Shown here: one piece after another, positions 1 to 5,213 of the stretch
Numbering within the stretch: position 1 is the stretch's first letter
How the letters are laid out: each line of letters starts with the position of its first letter
Assembly (NCBI GenBank): GCA_903937325.1
Contig: CAIZYV010000093.1
Location: 1 to 8,432 of the forward strand
Reading direction: 5' to 3'
Source: Candidatus Falkowiibacteriota bacterium
GTDB taxonomy: Bacteria > Patescibacteriota > Patescibacteriia > Patescibacteriales > UBA12465
Length of the DNA stretch: 8,432 nt
The notes under the pieces: generated by a model
The model's input: the letters and a program-made list of their open reading frames with translations, nothing else
Databases searched by the model: none
Told to the model about the DNA's origin: nothing
Translations under genes and position numbers: made by a program

Positions 1-1
1 A

Positions 2-127
2 AATAATATTTTAATGTTTATTTTTTGGTTGTTAGTTGCCAGTATTTTGGGGGCAATTATTAGTTTTATTTTAGCTTTTCGAGCATGGCGTCGTTTATAT
101 CGGGAAAAAAGAAATTCGAAGATATAA
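2..127 (+). CDS. C-terminal end of an unidentified membrane protein (partial)
   Basis: An open frame enters from the left edge and stops at TAA (125-127), giving 41 visible residues. About residues 5-26 form one strongly hydrophobic helix (MFIFWLLVASILGAIISFIL). A basic tail follows (RAWRRLYREKRNSKI), which by the positive-inside rule would lie in the cytoplasm. An ATG lies at codon 5, so a tiny single-span protein is possible, but the frame is open through the edge and this is more likely the last helix of a larger protein. The visible part is too short to assign a family. The gene converges on the sdpRI pair and shares a terminator with it. Confidence 0.6.
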   Translation, partial: NNILMFIFWLLVASILGAIISFILAFRAWRRLYREKRNSKI

Positions 128-140
128 GCAAATTAAAATA

Positions 141-173
141 AAAAAACAGCCTTTTTATGAAAGCTGTTTTTTT
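141..173. terminator. Bidirectional intrinsic terminator
   Basis: A perfect 10-bp inverted repeat, AAAAAACAGC (141-150) and GCTGTTTTTT (163-172), encloses a 12-nt loop. Read on the plus strand it ends in a run of seven T. Read on the minus strand the A-tract of the left arm becomes the U-run. It sits exactly between two convergent genes (stops at 127 and 177) and can serve both. Confidence 0.85.
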
Positions 174-176
174 GTT

Positions 177-830
177 TTATTTTTTCTTTTCTTGACGAAA
201 GAGGAGATAGGAATAAAGATTAACGCCTATTAGGATGGTGGCCAAACCGACAAATAGTACAATCAAAGCAATAGATGCATTTAGCCAGGGCGCGATAATA
301 ATAAATAGCCCCCAAAGCATAAAAAGGCGGCCGCCTAGGCGGTGCGTTTTACTCCAGACATCTTCCGAGGATAGTGTCCAAGGTGTACGCAAGCCGATAA
401 ACCAATTACGTTTTAATTTGCCGAAATAATTACCTAGCAGCATCATAAGCAAACCGATTAAAGAAGCGACAATGGCACTGATATTAACAGGATAATCTAA
501 ATTATAGAAAGTAGCACTGGCGTATACGCCTAGTAATACAAATAAGATTGCATCACGCATTAAACGATAGACTTTCGCAAATTCTTGATAGCGTTCTTTT
601 TTCGGATCAAAATAAGGCATTACTAGAAAAGTAATATACATTAAAAAAAGTATGCCTGGCAACATTAAACTGTGCATGCCTCGGCTCATGTATCCGTCTA
701 CTTCTCCTTGAAAATTCCAATGCGAAGCAACACGGAGAGGGAGTTGAGGATAAGCCCACAAGCTAAGCGCGGCGGTTATAGCCAGAATAGTTAAAGCTAT
801 TAATTCATTTCTTAGTTTAATTTTTATCAT
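177..830 (-). CDS. sdpI: SdpI-family integral membrane protein (immunity/signalling type)
   Basis: This is a 217-aa protein, close to the size of Bacillus subtilis SdpI. It has about six membrane helices (roughly residues 9-27, 53-71, 93-110, 117-134, 168-184, 186-208). The N-terminal part carries the DUF1648-like signature around HWNFQGEVDGY (37-47). The SdpI signature lies at about 133-167 (GN.FGK, then NWFIGLRTPWTLSSEDVW and KTHRLGG). In B. subtilis, SdpI protects against the SdpC toxin and also captures the repressor SdpR at the membrane when toxin is present. Here the gene starts 2 nt after the sdpR stop, as expected for that operon, but no sdpC or sdpAB is visible. The family call is firm; the role as immunity protein in this organism is inferred. 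No strong SD precedes the ATG, so coupling to sdpR is likely. Confidence 0.9.
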   Translation of the reverse strand: MIKIKLRNELIALTILAITAALSLWAYPQLPLRVASHWNFQGEVDGYMSRGMHSLMLPGILFLMYITFLVMPYFDPKKERYQEFAKVYRLMRDAILFVLLGVYASATFYNLDYPVNISAIVASLIGLLMMLLGNYFGKLKRNWFIGLRTPWTLSSEDVWSKTHRLGGRLFMLWGLFIIIAPWLNASIALIVLFVGLATILIGVNLYSYLLFRQEKKK

Positions 831-832
831 AT

Positions 833-1111
833 TTATTTCTTAGTCTTTTTTGAACCTATAAATTTAAGCAAAGCTTCGCTAATCTCCTCCATAACACTCA
901 TATTCAGGTTATAAAAAATCTGCCGGCCTGATCGGCGGGAACTGACTAAATCAGCCCTTTTTAAAATATCAAGATGATGGGAGATTGTTGCCAAGCTAAT
1001 TTGTAAATTTTCTGCAATTATGGCTACAGGCGCCTCTCCTTTTTTAAGTGTCTGTAATATTGATTGACGATTAGGGTCGGCTAAGGCGGCAAAAGTACGG
1101 CTAAAAAACAT
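833..1111 (-). CDS. sdpR: ArsR-family (SdpR-like) winged-helix autorepressor
   Basis: This is a 92-aa protein, almost the length of B. subtilis SdpR. The ArsR start signature is FAALADPNRQSILQTLKKGE (residues 7-26). The helix-turn-helix is at about 29-53, with recognition helix SLATISHHLDILKRADLV, and the wing is RRSGRQIFYNL (59-69). It contains no cysteine at all, so it is not a thiol metal sensor, in keeping with the SdpR group. It is the first gene of a two-gene operon with sdpI, whose ATG follows the stop by 2 nt. A perfect palindrome overlapping its own promoter (1118-1141) suggests autorepression. By analogy with B. subtilis, the membrane protein SdpI would relieve repression by holding SdpR at the membrane; that is inference here. 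Confidence 0.9.
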   Translation of the reverse strand: MFFSRTFAALADPNRQSILQTLKKGEAPVAIIAENLQISLATISHHLDILKRADLVSSRRSGRQIFYNLNMSVMEEISEALLKFIGSKKTKK

Positions 1112-1117
1112 AGTTTG

Positions 1118-1141
1118 ATAATTAGATATATATCTAATTAT
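1118..1141. promoter_or_regulatory. 24-bp perfect palindrome, probable SdpR operator
   Basis: Half-site ATAATTAGATAT (1118-1129) is followed directly by its exact reverse complement (1130-1141). It lies 6 nt upstream of the sdpR ATG and covers most of the -10 box and the expected transcription start of the minus-strand promoter, the classic place for an ArsR-type repressor to block initiation. Binding by SdpR is inferred from the symmetry and position. Confidence 0.75.
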
Positions 1142-1166
1142 ATAAATATCAGGGCAGTATTGTCAA
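1137..1166 (-). promoter_or_regulatory. Consensus promoter of sdpRI
   Basis: On the minus strand, TTGACA (plus positions 1161-1166) and TATAAT (1137-1142) are both exact consensus hexamers, separated by 18 nt. The expected start is near 1130, giving a leader of only about 18 nt without an SD before the sdpR ATG at 1111. Confidence 0.8.
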
Positions 1167-1206
1167 GGCAACAAAAGCAGCTCTTTATTTTCTCGGCTTA
1201 ATCCTT

Positions 1207-1212
1207 TAGAAT
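1207..1212 (+). promoter_or_regulatory. Likely -10 box for a leaderless tsaE transcript
   Basis: TAGAAT matches the -10 consensus at 5 of 6 positions and ends 6 nt before the tsaE ATG at 1219, so transcription would begin at or next to the start codon. No SD precedes the ATG. The -35 match about 17 nt upstream (TTTATT, 1184-1189) is poor, so this is a moderate call. Confidence 0.4.
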
Positions 1213-1218
1213 GTTAAT

Positions 1219-1653
1219 ATGACTGCTAAAAAAGCCTATATTAGCCATAGCCCAGAAGAGACTTTTTCCTTAGGATGGGAATTAGGCTTGTCTTTTCATG
1301 GTGGTGAAGTTTTAGCTCTTTATGGTGATTTAGGGGTGGGCAAAACAGCCTTAGTCCAGGGGGTCGCCGCGGGCTTAGGTATTAAAGCGACAGTTAACAG
1401 CCCAACTTTTACTATCATGAAGCTTTATCCGGTTAAAAAAGAGAAAATTAAGCAGTTTTGTCATATTGATGCTTATCGCCTTTCCTCGGGCCAAGAGTTG
1501 TTAGATATTGGTACTGATGATTATCTGGGACAAGCTGATACGGTGAGTGCGGTGGAATGGGCAGAGAAAGCAGAGTCTATCTTGCCCGCAGAAGTGATTC
1601 GTATCAAAGTACAGATAATTGGAGAACAAAAAAGGAAAATAATTATTAATTAA
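1219..1653 (+). CDS. tsaE: TsaE, tRNA t6A37 biosynthesis P-loop ATPase
   Basis: This is a 144-aa protein, normal for TsaE. The Walker A motif is GDLGVGKT (residues 36-43). The family block VNSPTFTI (59-66) follows, then HIDAYRL (82-88) and VEWAEK (112-117, the usual place of the IEW motif). TsaE works with TsaB and TsaD to transfer threonylcarbamoyl to A37 of ANN-decoding tRNAs, its ATPase resetting the complex. The chosen ATG is the first in frame after the divergent regulatory region. There is no SD, and a -10-like box lies 6 nt upstream, pointing to leaderless expression. It is followed after 5 nt by a hypothetical gene and is probably co-transcribed with it. Neither tsaB nor tsaD is adjacent. 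Confidence 0.93.
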   Translation: MTAKKAYISHSPEETFSLGWELGLSFHGGEVLALYGDLGVGKTALVQGVAAGLGIKATVNSPTFTIMKLYPVKKEKIKQFCHIDAYRLSSGQELLDIGTDDYLGQADTVSAVEWAEKAESILPAEVIRIKVQIIGEQKRKIIIN

Positions 1654-1658
1654 AATAT

Positions 1659-2372
1659 ATGGCTTATGAGTCGCCTTTAAGAGCTTTTCGGGATATGGAA
1701 AAAAATCCTGATTTATATGTTGATCAGGCGAGCGCTCTTTTTGAGGCATCGCGTCCTTTATCTGAAGATAAGCAGGAAATTATTACTTCCCCTGGTCATG
1801 ATTTTAAGGCCGTTGTTTCCTTGATCAAAGACGCCTCTCTATTGCCGAAGTTCGCCGATAATAAGCTTGAAGCCGATTTGCTTCATCAACGACAAGAAAC
1901 TGTTTTACGCTTTTTATTTAAAATATTAGAAGATGTAAAAAATTATTTAACTCAAGTAAACATTTTAAGACAACAAAAAAATGAAAATTATAATGATCAA
2001 AATAATTATCAAGATGTAATTGGTAGCTCTGATACATTGAGACGTAGTTTGCATAATATACTTATTCGAGATATTAAAATTACTGCTCGTTTGATTAATC
2101 TTAATTTTAATGCTGATTATCCGGAAAAGATGCGCTTGATAGAAGAAGCAAAAATGCCAGAAAGACAGGGAATTACCCCCGCGCTTTTACAAGAATTAGT
2201 GAGACAAAGGGGATACTATAAATTTCCTTTATCCGGCGGAGCTTTTATTGATTTAAGTAAAATGCCTCGCGATCCTATCGGAGAAAGAGAGTATATTGCC
2301 GATTGGGCTTTGCGTATTTATACGGATTTATCAGCTTTAACTGATGATTTACGCGCATCTTCAAAACGGTAA
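1659..2372 (+). CDS. Uncharacterised soluble helical protein
   Basis: I do not recognise this 237-aa protein with confidence. It has no signal peptide or membrane segment. Most of it should be alpha-helical: a charged helix at about 74-106, an Asn/Gln-rich linker at 107-118 (NENYNDQNNYQD), then a helix with SLHNILIRDIKITARLINL (130-148). The C-terminal part has PALLQELVRQRGYY and a possible small beta element, KFPLSGGAFIDLSKMP (194-209), before a final helix. The helix with the HN..I....K...RL pattern faintly recalls small DUF helical proteins such as DUF3232, but this is only an impression. It starts 5 nt after the tsaE stop with no SD, and a terminator follows directly, so the two genes likely form one transcript. 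A link to t6A synthesis is not shown by the sequence. Confidence 0.8.
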   Translation: MAYESPLRAFRDMEKNPDLYVDQASALFEASRPLSEDKQEIITSPGHDFKAVVSLIKDASLLPKFADNKLEADLLHQRQETVLRFLFKILEDVKNYLTQVNILRQQKNENYNDQNNYQDVIGSSDTLRRSLHNILIRDIKITARLINLNFNADYPEKMRLIEEAKMPERQGITPALLQELVRQRGYYKFPLSGGAFIDLSKMPRDPIGEREYIADWALRIYTDLSALTDDLRASSKR

Positions 2373-2382
2373 AATAAAAAAT

Positions 2383-2416
2383 AAAGCTCCTGTCTTTGAT
2401 GGATTAGGAGCTTTTT
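2383..2416. terminator. Bidirectional intrinsic terminator overlapping a gene end
   Basis: A perfect 9-bp stem, AAAGCTCCT (2383-2391) with AGGAGCTTT (2406-2414), encloses a 14-nt loop. It is followed by T-runs on the plus strand (TTTTT from 2412) and by ATTTTTTATTTT on the minus strand. The right arm also encodes the last residues of the 93-aa minus-strand gene, whose stop codon (2404-2406) straddles the start of this arm. It ends both the tsaE transcript and the dksA-lspA transcript. Confidence 0.85.
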
Positions 2417-2685
2417 AGTTCTGCCTTGAGCAATCGTAGTACGATTTCGCGTGCTAGATTAAAAAGGCTTATGTTAGTTTGTCGCCGCAAAAATTCTCCC
2501 TCTAACTCTGTCAGCTGGCTAGCTTCTAGTGATTGCCGGAATAATTCTATTTGTGGCTCTATTTCTTTGTTTCTTTTGTTAAATATTTTGCCCGCTTCTT
2601 TGTCAAATTGGGCGTTTACTAATTCCTGCGCCGCTGCGACTATTGTTTTTATCGCGGATGCGTCATTGATGATTTTTTTAATCAT
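2404..2685 (-). CDS. Small uncharacterised helical protein
   Basis: This 93-aa protein has no recognised family. It is predicted to be all-helical and soluble, with amphipathic segments at about 9-25 (ASAIKTIVAAAQELVNA), 27-57 (highly charged, possible coiled coil) and 60-90 (LEGEFLRRQTNISLFNLARE and on). It is taken as real because it is the third member of an overlapping cassette: its ATG lies inside the end of lspA (8-nt overlap), an AAAGGA SD-like sequence precedes the ATG at a suitable distance, and a terminator sits on its 3' end. Small helical proteins of this kind may act as assembly or regulatory partners, but nothing here identifies one. Confidence 0.7.
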   Translation of the reverse strand: MIKKIINDASAIKTIVAAAQELVNAQFDKEAGKIFNKRNKEIEPQIELFRQSLEASQLTELEGEFLRRQTNISLFNLAREIVLRLLKAELKSS

Positions 2686-3157
2686 CGCTTTTCCTTTCTT
2701 TTTTGAAGATTAGGATTAATACTCCGATACTTATCATTAGATCGGCTGAATTGAATACCGTGAAATATTTAAGACCAAAATAGTCAATTACAGCGCCATA
2801 GCTTAGACGGTCTAGTAGATTACTTATAGCACCAAACAAAATAAATGTCAATGGCCAGATTAAAGATACCTGAGCTTTTTTATTTAATATCAAATAAATT
2901 ATTAGTGATGTTAGGCTACCAATTATTACCGTTATTAAGATATTAAGAATGGTACCGGATAAAGGCAGGGAAAAAGCAATATTAGGATTAAATATTAGAC
3001 GAAATTGTAGCCAGTCACCCAAGATAGCCATGCTTTGCCCATATTCTTGTTTTAAGGCGAGTTGTTTCAAAATTCGATCGCCTATAAAAAACATAGCCAT
3101 GACCAGCAGCCAGGCTATGTTTTTTGAGTATCTATTTTTCAGCAGATAATTATTCAT
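2678..3157 (-). CDS. lspA: Lipoprotein signal peptidase (signal peptidase II)
   Basis: This is a 159-aa inner-membrane aspartyl protease that removes signal peptides from prolipoproteins after Lgt action. Four membrane helices are seen (about 14-32, 69-91, 98-115, 135-151). The conserved blocks are GDRILK (26-31), the NPNIAF block (57-62, usually NxGxAF, so the glycine is replaced), NLLDR with catalytic Asp116 (113-117), the VIDY block (123-126), and FNSADLMI with catalytic Asp139 (135-142). The usual GGxGN before the first catalytic Asp is GAISN here, so the protein is somewhat divergent but keeps both aspartates. It overlaps the dksA-type gene upstream and the 93-aa gene downstream by 8 nt each. 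A terminator-like hairpin lies within codons 11-24. Confidence 0.92.
   Translation of the reverse strand: MNNYLLKNRYSKNIAWLLVMAMFFIGDRILKQLALKQEYGQSMAILGDWLQFRLIFNPNIAFSLPLSGTILNILITVIIGSLTSLIIYLILNKKAQVSLIWPLTFILFGAISNLLDRLSYGAVIDYFGLKYFTVFNSADLMISIGVLILIFKKERKSDD
3086..3125 (-). terminator. Terminator-like hairpin inside the 5' end of lspA (possible attenuator)
   Basis: A perfect 13-bp inverted repeat, AAAAAACATAGCC (3086-3098) and GGCTATGTTTTTT (3113-3125), encloses a 14-nt loop. In the minus-strand transcript it lies about 33-72 nt into lspA and ends in six U, the form of an intrinsic terminator with an upstream A-tract. It is read through as codons for part of the first membrane helix. 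It could reduce transcription beyond the dksA-type gene when ribosomes do not cover it. The structure is visible; the function is inference. Confidence 0.5.
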
Positions 3158-3545
3158 TTTCTTGCAATTCAGTTTTACAAGCGATACAAGCGCTCGCGAC
3201 TGGACGTGCTTGCAGGCGTTTAGGATCGATTATTTGACCACAATATTTACAAGTGCCATAAGTGCCGTTTTCAATACGTTTTAAAGCGCCCTCAATATCG
3301 GCCAAAGTTTTTTCTAAAACTTTTTCCGCGGCCGAATTTGTAGTGTAATCGGTAATTTCTTGAGCATTTTCATCCGGTTTGTCGCCGTATTCCGGAAATT
3401 TAGAACCTAAATTATCTGCTTCATGAGAATCCTTGTGAGCAATATCTTGTAAATTATCTAAAAGCGCTTTTTTGCTTGCCAATAATTCTTTTTTGATACC
3501 TGCTAGGATTTTTGAGTCTAGTTTCTTGTCCATATTCTTATTCAT
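3150..3545 (-). CDS. DksA/TraR-family C4 zinc-finger protein
   Basis: This 131-aa protein carries the TraR/DksA signature. An N-terminal helical region (about 6-38) and a second helix (62-93) would form the coiled-coil arm. They are followed by IENGTYGTCKYCG and the C4 zinc finger with Cys99, Cys102, Cys120 and Cys123 (CxxC-x17-CxxC), including IDPKRLQARPVASACIACK. Such proteins bind RNA polymerase through the secondary channel and tune initiation, with ppGpp in Proteobacteria; the target set here is unknown. The arm lacks an obvious DxxDxA tip motif, so it may be closer to the YteA/TraR branch than to true DksA. The ATG at 3545 is preceded in frame by a stop five codons upstream; Met5 is an alternative start. 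It leads the dksA-lspA-93aa cassette. Confidence 0.88.
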   Translation of the reverse strand: MNKNMDKKLDSKILAGIKKELLASKKALLDNLQDIAHKDSHEADNLGSKFPEYGDKPDENAQEITDYTTNSAAEKVLEKTLADIEGALKRIENGTYGTCKYCGQIIDPKRLQARPVASACIACKTELQENE

Positions 3546-3567
3546 TCTTAGTAAAATTAAAACAAAA

Positions 3568-3573
3568 CCTCCT
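3568..3573 (-). promoter_or_regulatory. AGGAGG Shine-Dalgarno-like sequence at unusual distance from the dksA-type start
   Basis: AGGAGG on the minus strand is the strongest SD match at any gene start in the window, yet it lies 22 nt before the ATG at 3545. There is no nearer in-frame start: an in-frame TAA lies between. It may be used with a long or folded spacer, or may not act as an SD. Confidence 0.4.
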
Positions 3574-3589
3574 CGGTTCCTTTTTCATT

Positions 3590-3617
3590 ATTATAGCAGA
3601 AATATAATTTTTGGCAA
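3590..3617 (-). promoter_or_regulatory. Extended -10 promoter of the dksA-lspA cassette
   Basis: On the minus strand, TTGCCA (plus 3612-3617) is followed after 16 nt by a perfect TATAAT (3590-3595) with the extended -10 element TGC directly before it. The start would be near 3583, giving a leader of about 38 nt that contains the AGGAGG. Confidence 0.7.
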
Positions 3618-3669
3618 GATTAGTTTAATTTTAGCCAATTTAACCTTTTTTATTTAATAGTAAATATAT

Positions 3670-4263
3670 CTATTGTTCAATCACAATATACTCTCCTTCT
3701 TTTAAAGCATAAATAGGTAAATCTTCCTCGTAATTTTTTAAATCTTGATAAGCTTCTTGCCAATCTATTTTTTCTCTCAGGCCATAATCGTTGTGATTAG
3801 ATTGATAATGAGGAATAAATTTGATGGGTAAGATTCCTAAACCATCCATGTTTCGCCGCCAATCGGAAGCCCAAAAGTGCTTTACTAGGGCGTCTGAGCC
3901 AGCCGAACTACCGGCTACAACTTTTCCTTCCCAAATTGTTGGGAGCTTATATTGTTTTAAATAATATAGCAATAAATTATCGTCTCCGCCATAAATAATA
4001 ACAGCATCGCTGGCTTTCAGTTGACTGATGAAGCTTTCGGTAAAGGCTAATTCAATTTGCGGGTTAATATCCTTGTCCATCGATGCTAAAAAGCGTTGAG
4101 AGTAATCAGTAAATTTTTCTTCCCAATACTCGCGCGGTTGAGCAAAAAAACAGAATAAAAGACGAGGAGAATCGCCCAGGTCTTTAATTATTTCTTGATG
4201 GAATTTATCGGCTTTGTCTGGATTATTTTTTAAGCCGCCAGAGTTGAGGATGTATTTTGTCAT
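3670..4263 (-). CDS. Peptidase E-like (S51 family) protein
   Basis: This 197-aa cytoplasmic protein has the peptidase S51/type 1 glutamine amidotransferase-like fold. YGGDDNLLLYYL (91-102) is the usual GGGNT-type block. The nucleophile elbow is GSSAGSDAL with Ser120 (118-126). The block MDGLGILPIKFIPHY (139-153) is followed by NHNDYGLRE with His157. By alignment from memory with Salmonella PepE, Ser120, His157 and Asp140 are the likely triad. PepE hydrolyses N-terminal Asp-Xaa dipeptides; cyanophycinases belong to the same family, and the substrate here is not known. It is somewhat shorter than PepE (about 229 aa). Its ATG overlaps the stop of the preceding pyrophosphatase-like gene (ATGA), so translation is coupled. 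No clear terminator follows, so read-through into the dksA-type gene is possible. Confidence 0.85.
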   Translation of the reverse strand: MTKYILNSGGLKNNPDKADKFHQEIIKDLGDSPRLLFCFFAQPREYWEEKFTDYSQRFLASMDKDINPQIELAFTESFISQLKASDAVIIYGGDDNLLLYYLKQYKLPTIWEGKVVAGSSAGSDALVKHFWASDWRRNMDGLGILPIKFIPHYQSNHNDYGLREKIDWQEAYQDLKNYEEDLPIYALKEGEYIVIEQ

Positions 4264-5201
4264 AGATTATTATCGGTTTTTTCCAATTCCTCTTTTATTA
4301 GAGGGACTATCTGTTTGCGCATGATTAAATTAGGTCTTTCGGCTATATCGCCGAGGAATTTGAGATTAAGAATTTTTTCTAACATTATTTTTGTACTAGC
4401 ATCATCGGTAATGAAGAAATTTTTTGTCTCTTCCAGTTCGATGGTATTTTGGAAGATGAAATCTAGCTTAAGCTCTGTTTTTATTTGCTTGAGTATTTTT
4501 ATTATTTCTTCTCCGCGTGATTCTACGAGTTTTTTAGCGCCGATCATTTCAATTTGGGCGATACCAATTTTTTTATTACCGAAAATAAAATGGGCAAAAT
4601 CTCCTTTTACGCGTTCTAGCAGTTTTTCTCCGGAGAGGTCTGATTTAGCTGTGAATAAATCTTTCCAGAAGGAATCTGTTAAATTAGCTGTCTGATTAAC
4701 CCAGGCGGCAGCTTTTTTATCTCTGTCTGTTGTTACCGTTCCTTTAAAATTTAAAGTATTCGAGACAATGGCGCTAAAAATTAGAGTGGCTGATTCTTTA
4801 GAAATTTTTAGATTATTTTGTATAAATTTTTCCGCTACTAAAGTGGCGGCGGCGCCCACTAACTCAATTTGCACTTTAGCATTGGGGAATTTATTAGCTT
4901 CATGTATTTGGCGATGATCAATAATATCGATGACTTTTTCCGGCAAAATTTTCCCTCCCAGCCCGTTTAAATCGCTGGCATCAACTAAGCATATTTGTTC
5001 ATAATCATCTGTATTCGCAATTAATTTAGGGAAGGAGAAACCAAAGCGGTCAATAATATATTTTACTTCATCATGTATTTGTCCGATAAAACCAGCCTCA
5101 CAAACAAAACCAGTTTTATTTAAAAATTCTGCATAGCCGATGGCTCCGGCGACACCGTCTAAATCAGGATTAACATAAGCAGTGACTAAAGCAGTATTCA
5201 T
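4260..5201 (-). CDS. Family II inorganic pyrophosphatase-like DHH/DHHA2 protein with altered active site
   Basis: This 313-aa protein matches the length and layout of manganese-dependent family II pyrophosphatases (PpaC). The N-terminal DHH domain holds NPDLDG with Asp13 and Asp15, LVDAS with Asp74, IIDHR (93-97), ELVGAAAT (113-120) and SAIVSNTL (143-150). The C-terminal DHHA2 domain ends in MRKQIVP (294-300), keeping the phosphate-binding Arg295-Lys296 pair. Several catalytic positions differ from the family: the metal ligand His9 is Tyr9, the DHH motif is DHR (second His to Arg97), the SDTL metal ligand Asp is Asn148, and the Lys of the DxKxF block is Ala203. It may therefore be a pyrophosphatase with altered metal use, a related phosphoesterase, or an inactive paralogue. 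It starts 12 nt after the 601-aa gene and overlaps the peptidase gene by 4 nt. Confidence 0.85.
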   Translation of the reverse strand: MNTALVTAYVNPDLDGVAGAIGYAEFLNKTGFVCEAGFIGQIHDEVKYIIDRFGFSFPKLIANTDDYEQICLVDASDLNGLGGKILPEKVIDIIDHRQIHEANKFPNAKVQIELVGAAATLVAEKFIQNNLKISKESATLIFSAIVSNTLNFKGTVTTDRDKKAAAWVNQTANLTDSFWKDLFTAKSDLSGEKLLERVKGDFAHFIFGNKKIGIAQIEMIGAKKLVESRGEEIIKILKQIKTELKLDFIFQNTIELEETKNFFITDDASTKIMLEKILNLKFLGDIAERPNLIMRKQIVPLIKEELEKTDNNL

Positions 5202-5213
5202 AAATTAATATTT

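Noticed and set aside
326..342. GC-rich overlapping palindromes (GGCGGCCGCC and CCGCCTAGGCGG)
   Set aside because: They lie inside sdpI over codons of the conserved RLGG motif, with no U-run or regulatory position. They are explained by Gly/Arg codons and are probably chance.
3612..3638. Weak inverted repeat TTGGC/GCCAA downstream of the peptidase E gene
   Set aside because: Only 5 bp of stem with a 17-nt loop and no proper U-run in the minus direction; one arm is the -35 region of the dksA promoter. Not a convincing terminator.
4260..4263. UGA recoded as glycine
   Set aside because: TGA ends the pyrophosphatase-like gene exactly after its conserved C-terminus and overlaps the next ATG, so it acts as a normal stop.
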